The notes under the pieces: model-generated | What the model saw: the letters and a program-made list of their open reading frames with translations, nothing else | What the model was told of the DNA's origin: nothing | Database searches by the model: none | Part shown: positions 43,941 to 53,684 of the stretch, in pieces | Layout of the letters: each line of letters starts with the position of its first letter | Numbering within the stretch: position 1 is the first letter of the stretch | Assembly (NCBI GenBank): GCA_963975245.1 | Contig: CAXBFJ010000010.1 | Coordinates: forward strand, 1 to 64,000 | Length of the DNA: 64,000 bases | Direction: 5' to 3' | Origin: Panacagrimonas sp963975245 | GTDB taxonomy: Bacteria; Pseudomonadota; Gammaproteobacteria; Nevskiales; Nevskiaceae | Program-made: the position numbers and the translations under genes

Positions 43941-44708
43941 TCAATTGAACATGAAGGCGGTGAGGATGAAGTCCAGCGCCAGAATTGAAAGCGAAGAAAT
44001 GACCACGGTTGAAGTCGTTGCGTTGGCAACACCTTCTGAGGTGGGTGCGGCGTGATAACCCTGATAGAGGGCAATCCAGGTAATGGCGAATCCAAACACC
44101 AGTGACTTGATGATGCCGTCGAGGATGTCACCAAAGTCCATGCTGCTGCGGATCTGCGACCAGTAGCTGCCGGAATCCACGCCGAGCAGATCAACGCCAA
44201 TGGCATGCCCACCCGCAATGCCGATCGCCATGACCGCAAAGATGGAGGCCAGTAGGGGCATCGCCAGCAGGCCGGCGACAAAGCGCGGCGCGACGACACG
44301 CTTGACCGGATCAACGGCCATCATTTCCATGGCCTGCAACTGATCGGTGGCGTTCATCAGGCCCAGTTCCGCAGCCAGTGCCGATCCCGCGCGGCCTGCG
44401 AACAGCAGCGCAGTCACCACCGGACCGAGCTCGCGCACGATCACCAGCGCAACAAAAACGCCGAGCGATTCTTCTGCGCCAAAGCGGATCAGGGTGCGAT
44501 AGCCCTGCAACGCCAGCACCATGCCGACGAATGAGCCTGCGAGCACGATGATCACCATCGAAAGCTGGCCCACGAAATACAGTTGCTGCACGACCAGACG
44601 CGGACGCAGGATCAGGCTCGGCAGGCTGGCAAGGATCTGCAACAGGAAGAACTGGGACTTGCCCAGGCCGCGCAGAAAGTTGCCAATGACTGTGGCAATA
44701 CCCGTCAT
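43941..44708 (-). CDS. mlaE: ABC permease MlaE
   Basis: 255 aa, 5-6 membrane spans. The family motif LVIVRELGPVVTALLFAGRAGSALAAELG (split over about 80-110) and the later ATTSTVVISSL ending are conserved. ATG 44708 overlaps the mlaF stop. Confidence 0.95.
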   Translation of the reverse strand: MTGIATVIGNFLRGLGKSQFFLLQILASLPSLILRPRLVVQQLYFVGQLSMVIIVLAGSFVGMVLALQGYRTLIRFGAEESLGVFVALVIVRELGPVVTALLFAGRAGSALAAELGLMNATDQLQAMEMMAVDPVKRVVAPRFVAGLLAMPLLASIFAVMAIGIAGGHAIGVDLLGVDSGSYWSQIRSSMDFGDILDGIIKSLVFGFAITWIALYQGYHAAPTSEGVANATTSTVVISSLSILALDFILTAFMFN

Positions 44709-45535
44709 GAGGATGTTCTCCCGCCCAGCAGATCGTCGGCAAATTCAGCCGCCTTGTAATGAAAGGCCACCGGGCCATCCGGTTCGCCTCTGAGAAACTG
44801 CTGGACCCAGGGGTGCTGCGAGTTGCGAATCTGATCAGCGGTGCCCTGTGCCTGAATCTTGCCGTCCGCAATCAGATAGCCATAGTCCGCGATCGAAAGA
44901 ACCTCATTCAGATCATGCGAAACAATGATCGAGGTCAGGTCCAGCTCATCATTGAGCGTGCGGATCAGGCGCATCAGCACGCCCATGGAAATAGGGTCCT
45001 GTCCGGCAAAAGGCTCGTCATACATGACCAGATCGGGGTCCAGGGCAATGCTTCTGGCCAAGGCCACGCGGCGCGCCATACCGCCGGATAACTGTTGCGG
45101 GAACAGATCCCTGGCTCCGCGCAGGCCCACGGCCTGCAGTTTCATCAGCACCAGGTCACGAATCATGGATTCGGGCAGTCGGGTCTGTTCGCGCATCGGG
45201 AACGCCACGTTCTCGAACACGCTGAGGTCCGTGAGCAGGGCGCCGTTCTGGAACAGCATGCCCATGCGCTTGCGCAACTCGTACAAGGCGCCGCGCCGCA
45301 GTTTGTGCACATTGATGCCGTCGAATTCGACGGTGCCAGCGTTCGGTCGCCATTGCCCGCCGATCAGGCGCAGCAAGGTGGTCTTGCCGGTGCCGGAGGG
45401 CCCCATGATGGCGGTTACCTTGCCGCGCTTGATATCGAAATCGACGCCGTCATAGATCACACGGGTTCCGTGCGAAAAATGAACGTCGCGCGCCCGCACC
45501 AGCAGTGCGTCTTCAGTCGCCTCGGTTTCGTTCAT
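44705..45535 (-). CDS. mlaF: ABC transporter ATPase MlaF
   Basis: 276 aa, first gene of the operon. Walker A GPSGTGKT at 45-52, signature LSGGMARRVALAR, Walker B LVMYDEPFAGQDP and H-loop SHDLNE are intact. It powers phospholipid movement between membranes. Confidence 0.96.
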   Translation of the reverse strand: MNETEATEDALLVRARDVHFSHGTRVIYDGVDFDIKRGKVTAIMGPSGTGKTTLLRLIGGQWRPNAGTVEFDGINVHKLRRGALYELRKRMGMLFQNGALLTDLSVFENVAFPMREQTRLPESMIRDLVLMKLQAVGLRGARDLFPQQLSGGMARRVALARSIALDPDLVMYDEPFAGQDPISMGVLMRLIRTLNDELDLTSIIVSHDLNEVLSIADYGYLIADGKIQAQGTADQIRNSQHPWVQQFLRGEPDGPVAFHYKAAEFADDLLGGRTSS

Positions 45536-45671
45536 GTCAGATAACGGTCAAGTGCGTTGATGCGCGGCATCAGGAAAAGGTGGAACATCATCCTATTCTA
45601 AGTTCTTATTCAAAATCAGGGCACTTCAATCGACCCGGCCCTGATCATGCCGCCCGGGAGCCGCCTCAGAC

Positions 45672-46013
45672 ATGAATGACTGCATTCGGTTCATTGTTGC
45701 AAGCATGGGCGTGACGCTGTCTTTGGCATGCGCTTCTACGGATCATCCTTCGCCGCATCAGAAGACCTTGAGCGAGGCCGGTTATGCCGAGCCTGTGGCA
45801 CGAGCGTCTGCCTGTCGGGAAGACGCGGCGCGTCCTGCTGAACCGAGTCCGAATGCCCGGCACATGGAGAATGCGGCTTGCCGGCCGCACCTGCTCCGTC
45901 AAACAAGCACGCAATCCGATCAGAACAGTCCGTCGCTGGCAGAGTCGGTGGAGCTTCCAGAGACCCCGATTCCGGTGCCGCGCGGCGTCGGCGGGGTGGG
46001 CATTTTCAATTAG
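45672..46013 (+). CDS. Possible small exported protein, unknown
   Basis: 113 aa. A short hydrophobic N-terminal segment (FIVASMGVTLSLACAS) could be a signal peptide, with a weak lipobox SLAC. The remainder is Pro/Glu/Ala-rich and low in structure, ending VPRGVGGVGIFN. A GGGAG lies 13 bases upstream of the ATG. It is the only plus-strand ORF between mlaF and lipB and overlaps the lipB end by four bases. It may be a real lipoprotein-like gene or a chance frame. Confidence 0.38.
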   Translation: MNDCIRFIVASMGVTLSLACASTDHPSPHQKTLSEAGYAEPVARASACREDAARPAEPSPNARHMENAACRPHLLRQTSTQSDQNSPSLAESVELPETPIPVPRGVGGVGIFN

Positions 46014-46678
46014 GTCAGGCGGTGACGTAGCTGGCGGCTCAATTCTTCGGAAGCCTGAGTAATGCTGATATCGTCAGCCAGTTCGCGCATCTGCGTCATG
46101 CGCAGACCGGCGTAACCGCAAGGATTGATGCGCGTAAATGGCTCCAAGTCCATGTCCACGTTCAGTGACAGGCCGTGATAGCTGCAGCCTCGGCTCACGC
46201 GCAGCCCGATCGACCCGATCTTGCGCGTTTCAGGTTGTATGCCGTCGAATGCGCGGGTGACATACACCCCAGGCGCGTCGGGCTTGGGGTGTGCAGCAAT
46301 GCCGAATGTTTCCAGTGTGGCCACCATGGCCTCCTCCAGCAGCGACACCAGCGGGCGAATGCCCATGCCGCGCCGATGAAGGTCCAGTAGCACATAAGCC
46401 ACCAGCTGACCCGGACCGTGGTAGGTCACCTGTCCGCCCCGGTTGCTCTTGATCACCGGAATATTGCCGGGCATGAGCACGTGCTCGGCTTTACCCGCCT
46501 GGCCCTGAGTAAAAACGGGCGGATGTTCCAGCAGCCAGATCTGGTCCGGGGTTTCCGGAGTGCGCGCGTCTGTGAACGCGCGCATTTCCGCTGCGCTTTG
46601 TTCGTAGTCCAGCCTGCCGCGCTGGCGGATGACGATGCCTGACGTGCCTTCTTCGACGGCGCTTATCGACGCAGACAC
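46010..46678 (-). CDS. lipB: Lipoyl(octanoyl) transferase LipB
   Basis: 222 aa from GTG 46678; the open frame to 46777 runs into the end of dacA and was rejected. It moves octanoyl from ACP to lipoyl-dependent enzymes. SNRGGQVTYHGPGQLVAYVL, RKIGSIGLRV with the catalytic Lys and INPCGYAGL with the catalytic Cys are seen. It lies 22 bases after dacA in the same direction, as is common in gammaproteobacteria. Confidence 0.95.
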   Translation of the reverse strand: MSASISAVEEGTSGIVIRQRGRLDYEQSAAEMRAFTDARTPETPDQIWLLEHPPVFTQGQAGKAEHVLMPGNIPVIKSNRGGQVTYHGPGQLVAYVLLDLHRRGMGIRPLVSLLEEAMVATLETFGIAAHPKPDAPGVYVTRAFDGIQPETRKIGSIGLRVSRGCSYHGLSLNVDMDLEPFTRINPCGYAGLRMTQMRELADDISITQASEELSRQLRHRLT

Positions 46679-46700
46679 GGCGTGTTCCCGGCCGCTGGAA

Positions 46701-47852
46701 TTATCCTGAAATCCACAGTTGGACCTGGTCCACGGCCTGCTGGAACAGGCTGCCCGCAGGAATATCCTCCAGGGCAAAGACCGGCACTGTTTTCAGGGCC
46801 TTTCCATCGACATGAATCTTGATCTCGCCCACCTTCTGATTCTGCTGGATAGGCGCAATCAGCGGCTCATTGATGCGCGTTTCGAGCTTGATCTTGTCTT
46901 CGCTGTCACGAGGAAGCAGCAAGCTGGTTTCCGGCGCGCCCAGTTCCAGTTCCTGCGTGGCGCCCTTCCAGGCACGTACTTTTGCAATCGGCTTTTGCGG
47001 GCCGAACAGCGTCACGGTGTCAAAGAAGCGAAACCCCCAGTTCATCAGCTCAAGGCTGGCCTGCGCGCGGTAACGCTCGCCGGAGGTGCCCATCACTGCG
47101 GCGATCAGGCGCCGGTCATCACGCTTGACCGATGACAGCAGGCAATAGCCCGCGCTGCGCGTGTGACCCGTCTTGATGCCGTCGGCATCGCTATCCATCT
47201 TCAGCAGCAGATTGCGGTTGGGCTGTTTGATGCCGTTGTAGACGAATTCGCGCTGCGCGTAGACCTTGTAATCCTCGGGGAAATTGTTGATCAGCGCGCG
47301 GCCAAGAATCGCGATGTCCCGCGCAGTTGTGTAGTGCTGCTCGTTGGGCAGGCCGGGCGCGTTGGTGAAGTGAGAATTCTTCATGCCCAGTTTGGCTGCG
47401 TACTGGTTCATCAGCTCGGCAAAGGCGGCTTCACTGCCCGCAACGTGTTCAGCGACGGCAATGCTTGCGTCGTTGCCGGACTGAATGACGATGCCGTGCA
47501 TCAGATCATCCAGTTTCACCTTGGACCCCACGTTGAGAAACATGCGCGATTCGCTCGAATCAATGCCTTGTTTCCAGGCCTTTTCGCTGATCAGGACCTC
47601 GTCGTCCCAATTCAGGCGGCCATTCTTGACCTCGTCGTAGACCACATAGCTCAACAGCACCTTGGTGATGCTGGCGGGCTCGACCCGCGCGTCGGCATTG
47701 CGTTCTGCCAGGATCTCGCCACTGGCGTGGTCCATCAACACGAAGGATCGCGCCTCGATTGTGGGAGGATCAGGAATCTTTGCGGCTATTGCGCTGTTGC
47801 AGGCGAGGAGAATTAGCAGGGAAAACGGGGCGAGCAGGGCACGCAATTTCAT
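46701..47852 (-). CDS. dacA: D-alanyl-D-alanine carboxypeptidase (PBP5/6 type)
   Basis: 383 aa. A signal peptide precedes the serine-transpeptidase motifs SITK (61-64), SGN (125-127) and KTG (227-229). A C-terminal beta domain and an amphipathic tail (VDQVQLWI) anchor it to the membrane. It trims the terminal D-Ala of peptidoglycan stem peptides. Confidence 0.95.
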   Translation of the reverse strand: MKLRALLAPFSLLILLACNSAIAAKIPDPPTIEARSFVLMDHASGEILAERNADARVEPASITKVLLSYVVYDEVKNGRLNWDDEVLISEKAWKQGIDSSESRMFLNVGSKVKLDDLMHGIVIQSGNDASIAVAEHVAGSEAAFAELMNQYAAKLGMKNSHFTNAPGLPNEQHYTTARDIAILGRALINNFPEDYKVYAQREFVYNGIKQPNRNLLLKMDSDADGIKTGHTRSAGYCLLSSVKRDDRRLIAAVMGTSGERYRAQASLELMNWGFRFFDTVTLFGPQKPIAKVRAWKGATQELELGAPETSLLLPRDSEDKIKLETRINEPLIAPIQQNQKVGEIKIHVDGKALKTVPVFALEDIPAGSLFQQAVDQVQLWISG

Positions 47853-47936
47853 CAGGTCAGGCCATCAACAGGGTGTGGTCCAGATTATCGCAGTGCAGCA
47901 CAAAGCCTGCGAGTCGGGGCAGACATCGAAGTATGG

Positions 47937-48944
47937 CTATTTGAGCAGGATGGGCGAAAATCCCGCCATTCGCGCCCTAATCCTGGCTTCTTCAAGACGT
48001 TGTCGCCCACTGTAGGGGCCAATTAACACGCGATGAATGACCTTGCCTTCGCTCAGCGTCGCCCGCTCAACCCGAGCTGTCGTGAAACCCTTGCTGCTCA
48101 GGGTTTCGCGTGTGGCGGCAGCGTTGATGGGGTCGGAAAACGCCGCGATCTGCAGAACCTGGTCTTGTGGGGTTGTTCGGACGTTTGTCTGTGGCGACGG
48201 AATCTGCGGTGTCCTCTCGGCTGGCGCGGCGGCGGACGTTTCGAGGCTCGCCAGGTTTTCTGTTGTGACCCCGGAAGGCGGCCAGTTGCTCGGGGTCAGC
48301 GCCTCGACTTCCACCTCCACAATGTCCCCGATGGTGTCCAAGCGGGCGGCGGCTGCATAGGAAAGATCGATGATGCGTCCCGGGTGAAACGGTCCCCGAT
48401 CATTGACCCGCACGATGACCTGCCTGCCGTTCTTGAGATTGGTGACCCGCGCATAAGTGGGCAGCGGCAGGGCCTTATGCGCCGCTGTCAGCGCGAACAT
48501 ATCGTAGATCTCGCCGTTCGAGGTTTTGCGACCGTGGAATTTCTTCCCGTACCAGGACGCCAGACCGCGCTCCTTGTATCCCTCCGCTGTTTCGAGCGTG
48601 AAATATTTTTTGCCGAAAACCCGATAGCTGGAAGCGTTGCCCCCGCGGCTGGGCGGCTCGAAAACGGGTTCGGGGTCCGGGGTCAGCGCAACATCGACCG
48701 GAATATCGTCCGGATGCGGTGGCGCATCACGTTCCGAAAGTGGTGCTGCGCCTGGGACATGCACGGGCGCGCGGCGCGGCGCTGCTGGTTTCTTGACGGC
48801 CGGAGGCGGTGGTTTCTTGACCGGCTCAGGTGGGGGCTCGCTGCGTGGCGCAGGTCGCGGCGGCAGTGTGTACGGGTTGGTACAAGCGGAAATCAGCAGT
48901 GCGGTGCAGATGGCGGCAGCATGCCAGACACGGGCGCCAATCAC
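47937..48944 (-). CDS. rlpA: Septal ring lytic transglycosylase RlpA
   Basis: 335 aa from GTG 48944. The lipobox LISAC sets the lipidated Cys near 21, followed by a Pro/Lys-rich linker. The double-psi beta-barrel (ASWYGKKFHGRKTSNGE, RVNDRGPFHPGRIIDLSYAAA) is the catalytic RlpA domain, and a C-terminal SPOR domain binds denuded glycan. The GTG overlaps the mltB stop (GTGA). Confidence 0.95.
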   Translation of the reverse strand: MIGARVWHAAAICTALLISACTNPYTLPPRPAPRSEPPPEPVKKPPPPAVKKPAAPRRAPVHVPGAAPLSERDAPPHPDDIPVDVALTPDPEPVFEPPSRGGNASSYRVFGKKYFTLETAEGYKERGLASWYGKKFHGRKTSNGEIYDMFALTAAHKALPLPTYARVTNLKNGRQVIVRVNDRGPFHPGRIIDLSYAAAARLDTIGDIVEVEVEALTPSNWPPSGVTTENLASLETSAAAPAERTPQIPSPQTNVRTTPQDQVLQIAAFSDPINAAATRETLSSKGFTTARVERATLSEGKVIHRVLIGPYSGRQRLEEARIRARMAGFSPILLK

Positions 48945-49945
48945 GGCTGGCCTGTTCTTTCGGCGTCAATACCGCCCATGCCGGCGGCCAGTTGGGCGAC
49001 CGTCATGGCGTAGTAGACCCTCGGGTTGTAGCTCATGATCGAATAGAAGTTGTGCATGCCAAGCCAGTATTCGACGCCGTTATCGAGCTTGAGCTCGACA
49101 ATGCCAACCGGCGTGCCCGGCGGCAGGTCGACACTGGGCTTCAGGCCCATTGCGCGCACGGACGCAATGTCATGCGTGACGCGAGCGCCGTTGACAGGCG
49201 TGCCGGCCGGAAGCGCCGTTTCCAGCGTTGCCGGAACCATCAGCGGTTGCCCGCGCTGCCAGCTGCGTTTCCGGTCATACGCAACCAGATAGTGCGCGAT
49301 GCTGCCGATGGCATCCTTTGCCTGCCACAGGTTGGTCTGGCCATCCTGATTGAAATCCACGGCCAGACGGCGATAGTTGCTGGGCATGAACTGGGCCCAT
49401 CCCATGGCGCCGGCGTATGACCCTAGGGGTTGCGTCGGCGTGGTGCCGGTGTCGCGACAGAAAACGAAGAACTGCAGGAGTTCGCTGAAGAAGAAGTCGG
49501 AGCGGCGAGGGTGGTCAAAGCCCTGCGTTGCCAGCGCATCGAGCACCCGCGTTGAGCCGGTGAAGCGACCAAAGTTGGTTTCAATGCCCAGGATGCCGGC
49601 AATGATCGGCCCCGGGACGCCGTACTGGTTTTCCGCCTCCGCCAGCGTTGCGCGATGTTCCTCGATGAACTCCGCGCCAAGACGAATGCGCACGGGGTCA
49701 ACCCGCTTGGTGGCATAAGTGGTCCAAGTTTCCACCTTCTCAGCAGAATTCTGTTCGGCGGCGACCAGCTTTGGAATGCGTTGCGCCTGGACCAGCGCCT
49801 GACGGACCTCATGGAGTTGTTCTGCGCTGAAATGGTGCTCTACCGCGAGTTTTTCGAGCAGCTCGTTGGCTCGCGGGTGCGTGCTGTAATCAGCGTGGAC
49901 GGGCAGTGAAAGCGCGCAAAAGACGAGCAGCCAGAAATTTCGCAT
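48941..49945 (-). CDS. mltB: Lytic murein transglycosylase B
   Basis: 334 aa with a signal peptide (MRNFWLLVFCALSLPVHA). The catalytic Glu lies in GILGIETNFGRFTGS, and GAMGWAQFMPSNYRRLAVDFNQDG is typical of MltB/SltB. No lipobox is seen, so it is probably soluble in the periplasm. It cleaves glycan strands during remodelling. Confidence 0.95.
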   Translation of the reverse strand: MRNFWLLVFCALSLPVHADYSTHPRANELLEKLAVEHHFSAEQLHEVRQALVQAQRIPKLVAAEQNSAEKVETWTTYATKRVDPVRIRLGAEFIEEHRATLAEAENQYGVPGPIIAGILGIETNFGRFTGSTRVLDALATQGFDHPRRSDFFFSELLQFFVFCRDTGTTPTQPLGSYAGAMGWAQFMPSNYRRLAVDFNQDGQTNLWQAKDAIGSIAHYLVAYDRKRSWQRGQPLMVPATLETALPAGTPVNGARVTHDIASVRAMGLKPSVDLPPGTPVGIVELKLDNGVEYWLGMHNFYSIMSYNPRVYYAMTVAQLAAGMGGIDAERTGQP

Positions 49946-50148
49946 GAACGTGATCTGAGGGTCAGTGGTGGGGCCAGAACCAGCGAACGATAACGGTTGA
50001 CCGCATTGTCGCCAAATTCCGCGATTGAAAGATCCGGCCGGGCCTGAAAATTGAACCCGGGCCTTGCCTTTGCGCCGGCGCCTGTGCAGCTCCCATTTCG
50101 AACCGCGAATTCGCGTTATTGGTCACGATGATTCTCGGGCCGGGCGCA

Positions 50149-51273
50149 TCACGAGGCGAGCAGTTTCCGGTGGGTGTGGATTGACATCAACATGCCAAAG
50201 CCCGCGAGCAGACTCACCATCGAGGTGCCGCCATAGCTCATCAGGGGCAGCGGGACCCCGACCACCGGCAACAGGCCAATGACCATGCCCATGTTGATGA
50301 ACACGTAGACGAAGAAGGTCATGGACAGGCTGCCTGCAAGCAGTCTCTGGAAGCTGTCCTGCGCGCGCGCGGCGATTTGCAGGCCCCGCGCAATCACGCC
50401 CAGATAGAGCAGCATCAGCACGCCGACGCCGACCAGACCCAGTTCCTCGGCATGGACGGCGAAGATGAAATCGGTGTGTGACTCGGGCAGGAAGTCGAGC
50501 TTGGCCTGCGTGCCTTCGAGCCAGCCCTTGCCGGTAATGCCGCCAGAGCCGATGGCGATCTTGGACTGCGCGATGTGATAGCCGGCGCCCAGCGGGTCGG
50601 ATTCCGGGTCGAGCAGGGTCAGGATGCGCTGGCGCTGATAATCATGCAGCTGTGACCACAGCACAGGCGCTGCGGCACCAATGGCTGCCAGTGCTCCCAG
50701 AATGTAGCGCCAGCGCAGGCCGCCTAGATAGAGCGCGAACCCGCCAGATGCCACGATCAGCAGCGAAGTGCCCAGGTCGGGCTGGATCATCACCAGCAAG
50801 GTCGGCACGCCAATCAGCCCCAGCGCCAGAACGACGGTATGCCACCGTGGCGGCAAGGGGTAATCGTGAAGGAAGCTCGCAATCATGACCGGCATGGCCA
50901 GTTTCATCAGTTCCGATGGCTGAAAGCGGACGACGCCAAAGTTGAGCCACCGCTGTGCGCCCTTGGCCTCGTCGCCGAGCAGCAGCGTAAAAGCACACAG
51001 GATCAGCGCCATGCCGTAGAGCCAGGGTGCGCCAGCACGGTATACCTCTGGCGGGGTATGAGCGGCGACCACCATCACTGCCATGCCGATGGCCAGACGT
51101 TGTGCCTGGTTGTACACCATGTCCATCGAATGGCCCGAGGCCGAATACAGCACGGTCAGGCCCAGTGCGCAGATGCTGAGCAGGAGCGCCAGCATGATCG
51201 GGTCAACGTGCACCGACTCGAAAGCGCGGCGGATACCGGGTTGGCTTTGCGAGCCGTCGCTGAATGGACTCAT
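50149..51273 (-). CDS. rodA: Peptidoglycan glycosyltransferase RodA (SEDS)
   Basis: 374 aa, about ten membrane spans. AKGAQRWLNFGVVRFQPSELMKL and FAVHAEELGLVG are SEDS landmarks, and NMGMVIGLLPVVGVPLPLMSYGGTSM closes the family core. It polymerises glycan with PBP2. The ATG overlaps the mrdA stop. Confidence 0.97.
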   Translation of the reverse strand: MSPFSDGSQSQPGIRRAFESVHVDPIMLALLLSICALGLTVLYSASGHSMDMVYNQAQRLAIGMAVMVVAAHTPPEVYRAGAPWLYGMALILCAFTLLLGDEAKGAQRWLNFGVVRFQPSELMKLAMPVMIASFLHDYPLPPRWHTVVLALGLIGVPTLLVMIQPDLGTSLLIVASGGFALYLGGLRWRYILGALAAIGAAAPVLWSQLHDYQRQRILTLLDPESDPLGAGYHIAQSKIAIGSGGITGKGWLEGTQAKLDFLPESHTDFIFAVHAEELGLVGVGVLMLLYLGVIARGLQIAARAQDSFQRLLAGSLSMTFFVYVFINMGMVIGLLPVVGVPLPLMSYGGTSMVSLLAGFGMLMSIHTHRKLLAS

Positions 51274-53168
51274 CGGCTTGATCCGGTTTCGGTAGGCGGG
51301 ATTTCCGGCGGCGGGACGTCATACAGCACCTTGCCCAGCAGATACTGGTCCATCACCTTGCGAGCGATCGGCGCTGCAGAAGAACCGCCGTGACCCGCGT
51401 GTTCAGCAATCACGGCCACCGCTATCTTGGGATCTTCGATCGGGGCAAAGGCGATGAACAAGGCGTGGTCTCGCAGATGAAAGGGGGTTTCGGTCAGTTT
51501 GCGTGCGCGCAGCTCGTCCTGAGACATGCCCGCGACCTGCGCCGTTCCAGTCTTGCCAGCCGAGGTGTAGGGCGCGTCCTTGTAGACGTTATACGCCGTG
51601 CCGCGCCGTGCACCGGTGACCTGCGCCATGGCATTGATCACCGTTTCCCAGTCCTGGGTCTGGCGATGGGAAATCGCTTTCAGCGGCTCAGGGTCAGGGC
51701 GTCGCGTCCGGTTGTTGAGTGCGTCTTCGAGCGCATAGACCATGTGTGGCTTGAAGCCTCGGCCGCGCATCGCCATGCGGGCGGTAATCTGCGCCAGCTG
51801 CATCGGGGTTGTGGTCATGTATCCCTGACCGATGCCGACATTGAGCGTTTCACCGGGATACCAGATTTGCTGGCGGGTCCGCTGTTTCCACTCGCGCGAC
51901 GGCAGAAGTCCGCCTTTTTCCAGCGGGAGGTCGATGTCCGTGGGATGCCCGAGACCGAACAGATCCATGAAACTGTGAATGCGCTCGATGCCAAGGGCCT
52001 CAGCGACCTTGTAGAAGTAGATGTCGCAGGACTGCGTTACAGCCCCGGCCATGCTCATCCAGCCATGGCCACTGCGTTTCCAGCAGCGGTAGCGCCGCTT
52101 GGAGTTGGCGACGCCCATGCTGCCGCTGCAGAACTCACTATGGCCGCGTTGCAGGGTGTCGTACTCCAGGCCTGCGAGCGCCATGAAGGGTTTGACCGTG
52201 GACCCCGGCGGATAGGCGCCCTGCAGGGCTCGGTTGTACAGCGGTCTGCTGCGGTCATCGAGCAAGGACTTGTAGGTCGCGTGATCGATGCCGCCGACAA
52301 ACAATTGCGGATCAAACGTCGGCATGGAAACCAACGCAATGACTTCGCCATTGCGCGGGTCGATGGCGACGACAGCGCCGTCGAGTTCGCCCAATGCGTC
52401 CTGGGCCACTTGCTGCACCTTGGCGTCCAAGGTCAGTGTCAGGTTCTGTCCAGGGGCGCCCTGACGATAATCCAGTTCACGTAGCGGGCGTCCATAGGCA
52501 TTGGCTTCGATGATCTTGGTGCCAGGCGTGCCGCGCAGGTCGTCTTCGTGCGAGCGCTCCACGCCCACCTTGCCGATCTGTGACAGGCCCTGATACGCCG
52601 TTGCATCAATCTGGTTGAGCTCCTGCTCGGTAATGCCTCCGACGTAACCGACGACATGGGCAGCGGTCGCGCCAAGCGGATAGCTTCGTGTGAGCTTGGC
52701 GCTGACATCGGCGCCGGGAAACTGATACCGGTTGAGCTGGAACTGTGCGACCTGCTGCTGTGTCAGGTTGCTACGCAGCGGAATAGCGCGATAACGCGGC
52801 GTTTTCCTGACCCGGTCCCGGAAGCGGGCAATGTCAGAATCGTCCAGTTCGGCCAGCGGGCGCAGCCGCTCCAGGAGCTGATCCATGTCCTTGACCTGCT
52901 CGGGAACAATTTCGATCACGAAGGCCGGGGTGTTTTCCGCAAGCAAGACGCCATTGCGATCCGTGATCAGCCCGCGAACCGGCGGCACGGCCGACAGGCG
53001 CATACGGTTTTCCTCAGCTCTGGTGAGGTAGTACTGACGATCCACGACCTGAAGTTTCACCATCCGAAAAGCGAGCAGGGAGGTCAGCGCAAGGCCGAGC
53101 GCCGCAGCAACCCAGATCCGGGTCATGAAGACGTGTTTCTCTCGCGGTGGGTCTTTTAGCTTTTCCAA
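51270..53168 (-). CDS. mrdA: Penicillin-binding protein 2
   Basis: 632 aa from TTG 53168; an ATG at 53126 is the alternative. An N-terminal helix (WVAAALGLALTSLLAF) anchors it. The transpeptidase motifs are STVK (in PPGSTVKPFMALA), SCD (TQSCDIYFY) and KTG (AGKTGTAQV). It crosslinks side-wall peptidoglycan in the elongasome. Confidence 0.96.
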   Translation of the reverse strand: MEKLKDPPREKHVFMTRIWVAAALGLALTSLLAFRMVKLQVVDRQYYLTRAEENRMRLSAVPPVRGLITDRNGVLLAENTPAFVIEIVPEQVKDMDQLLERLRPLAELDDSDIARFRDRVRKTPRYRAIPLRSNLTQQQVAQFQLNRYQFPGADVSAKLTRSYPLGATAAHVVGYVGGITEQELNQIDATAYQGLSQIGKVGVERSHEDDLRGTPGTKIIEANAYGRPLRELDYRQGAPGQNLTLTLDAKVQQVAQDALGELDGAVVAIDPRNGEVIALVSMPTFDPQLFVGGIDHATYKSLLDDRSRPLYNRALQGAYPPGSTVKPFMALAGLEYDTLQRGHSEFCSGSMGVANSKRRYRCWKRSGHGWMSMAGAVTQSCDIYFYKVAEALGIERIHSFMDLFGLGHPTDIDLPLEKGGLLPSREWKQRTRQQIWYPGETLNVGIGQGYMTTTPMQLAQITARMAMRGRGFKPHMVYALEDALNNRTRRPDPEPLKAISHRQTQDWETVINAMAQVTGARRGTAYNVYKDAPYTSAGKTGTAQVAGMSQDELRARKLTETPFHLRDHALFIAFAPIEDPKIAVAVIAEHAGHGGSSAAPIARKVMDQYLLGKVLYDVPPPEIPPTETGSSR

Positions 53169-53204
53169 GGAATCTGCGATGTTCGAGAAGCGATTCGGCG
53201 ACGC

Positions 53205-53684
53205 CTAGTCCTTCTGTTGATGACGACTGAAACGGGCGAGTACGGAAAAAACCAGTGGCCAGAACAGTGCGCTGGTCAGGGCAGGCATCCAGCGTAGCCA
53301 CGGATCGGCACTATGCCGGAACAGCTTGTCGATCACCGCCATGAGCAGGCAGTAGCCCAGCCAGGCCGGGATCAGGGCAATCGTCGACTGCCAGAGCGGA
53401 AACAGAATATAGACAGCGCGCACACGTGACACGCCGTAGACCAGCAGGATAAATGCGCTGGGGTGCTGGCCCAGCACGGTATTCAGGTGTGCATCCAGCA
53501 CAATGCCGGCAAGGAAGGCGGCGAGCAGGCTGGGGACGCGCGGCTCAACCAGCGCCCAGAACACCAGCACTAAAGGCACCCAAAGCGGGCGCAATGAGGC
53601 CACCGAATCCGGCAGCGGCATCATCTGCAGGCAGAGTGCGATCAGCAGGCTGAGCCAGAAGCTGAGGTGGGGGGGGCGGTTCAT
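53205..53684 (-). CDS. mreD: Rod shape-determining protein MreD
   Basis: 159 aa, four to five membrane spans. It starts FWLSLLIALCLQMMPLPDS and carries PLWVPLVLVFWALVEPRVPS, as in MreD. It is an inner-membrane part of the elongasome. The ATG overlaps the mreC stop. Confidence 0.92.
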   Translation of the reverse strand: MNRPPHLSFWLSLLIALCLQMMPLPDSVASLRPLWVPLVLVFWALVEPRVPSLLAAFLAGIVLDAHLNTVLGQHPSAFILLVYGVSRVRAVYILFPLWQSTIALIPAWLGYCLLMAVIDKLFRHSADPWLRWMPALTSALFWPLVFSVLARFSRHQQKD

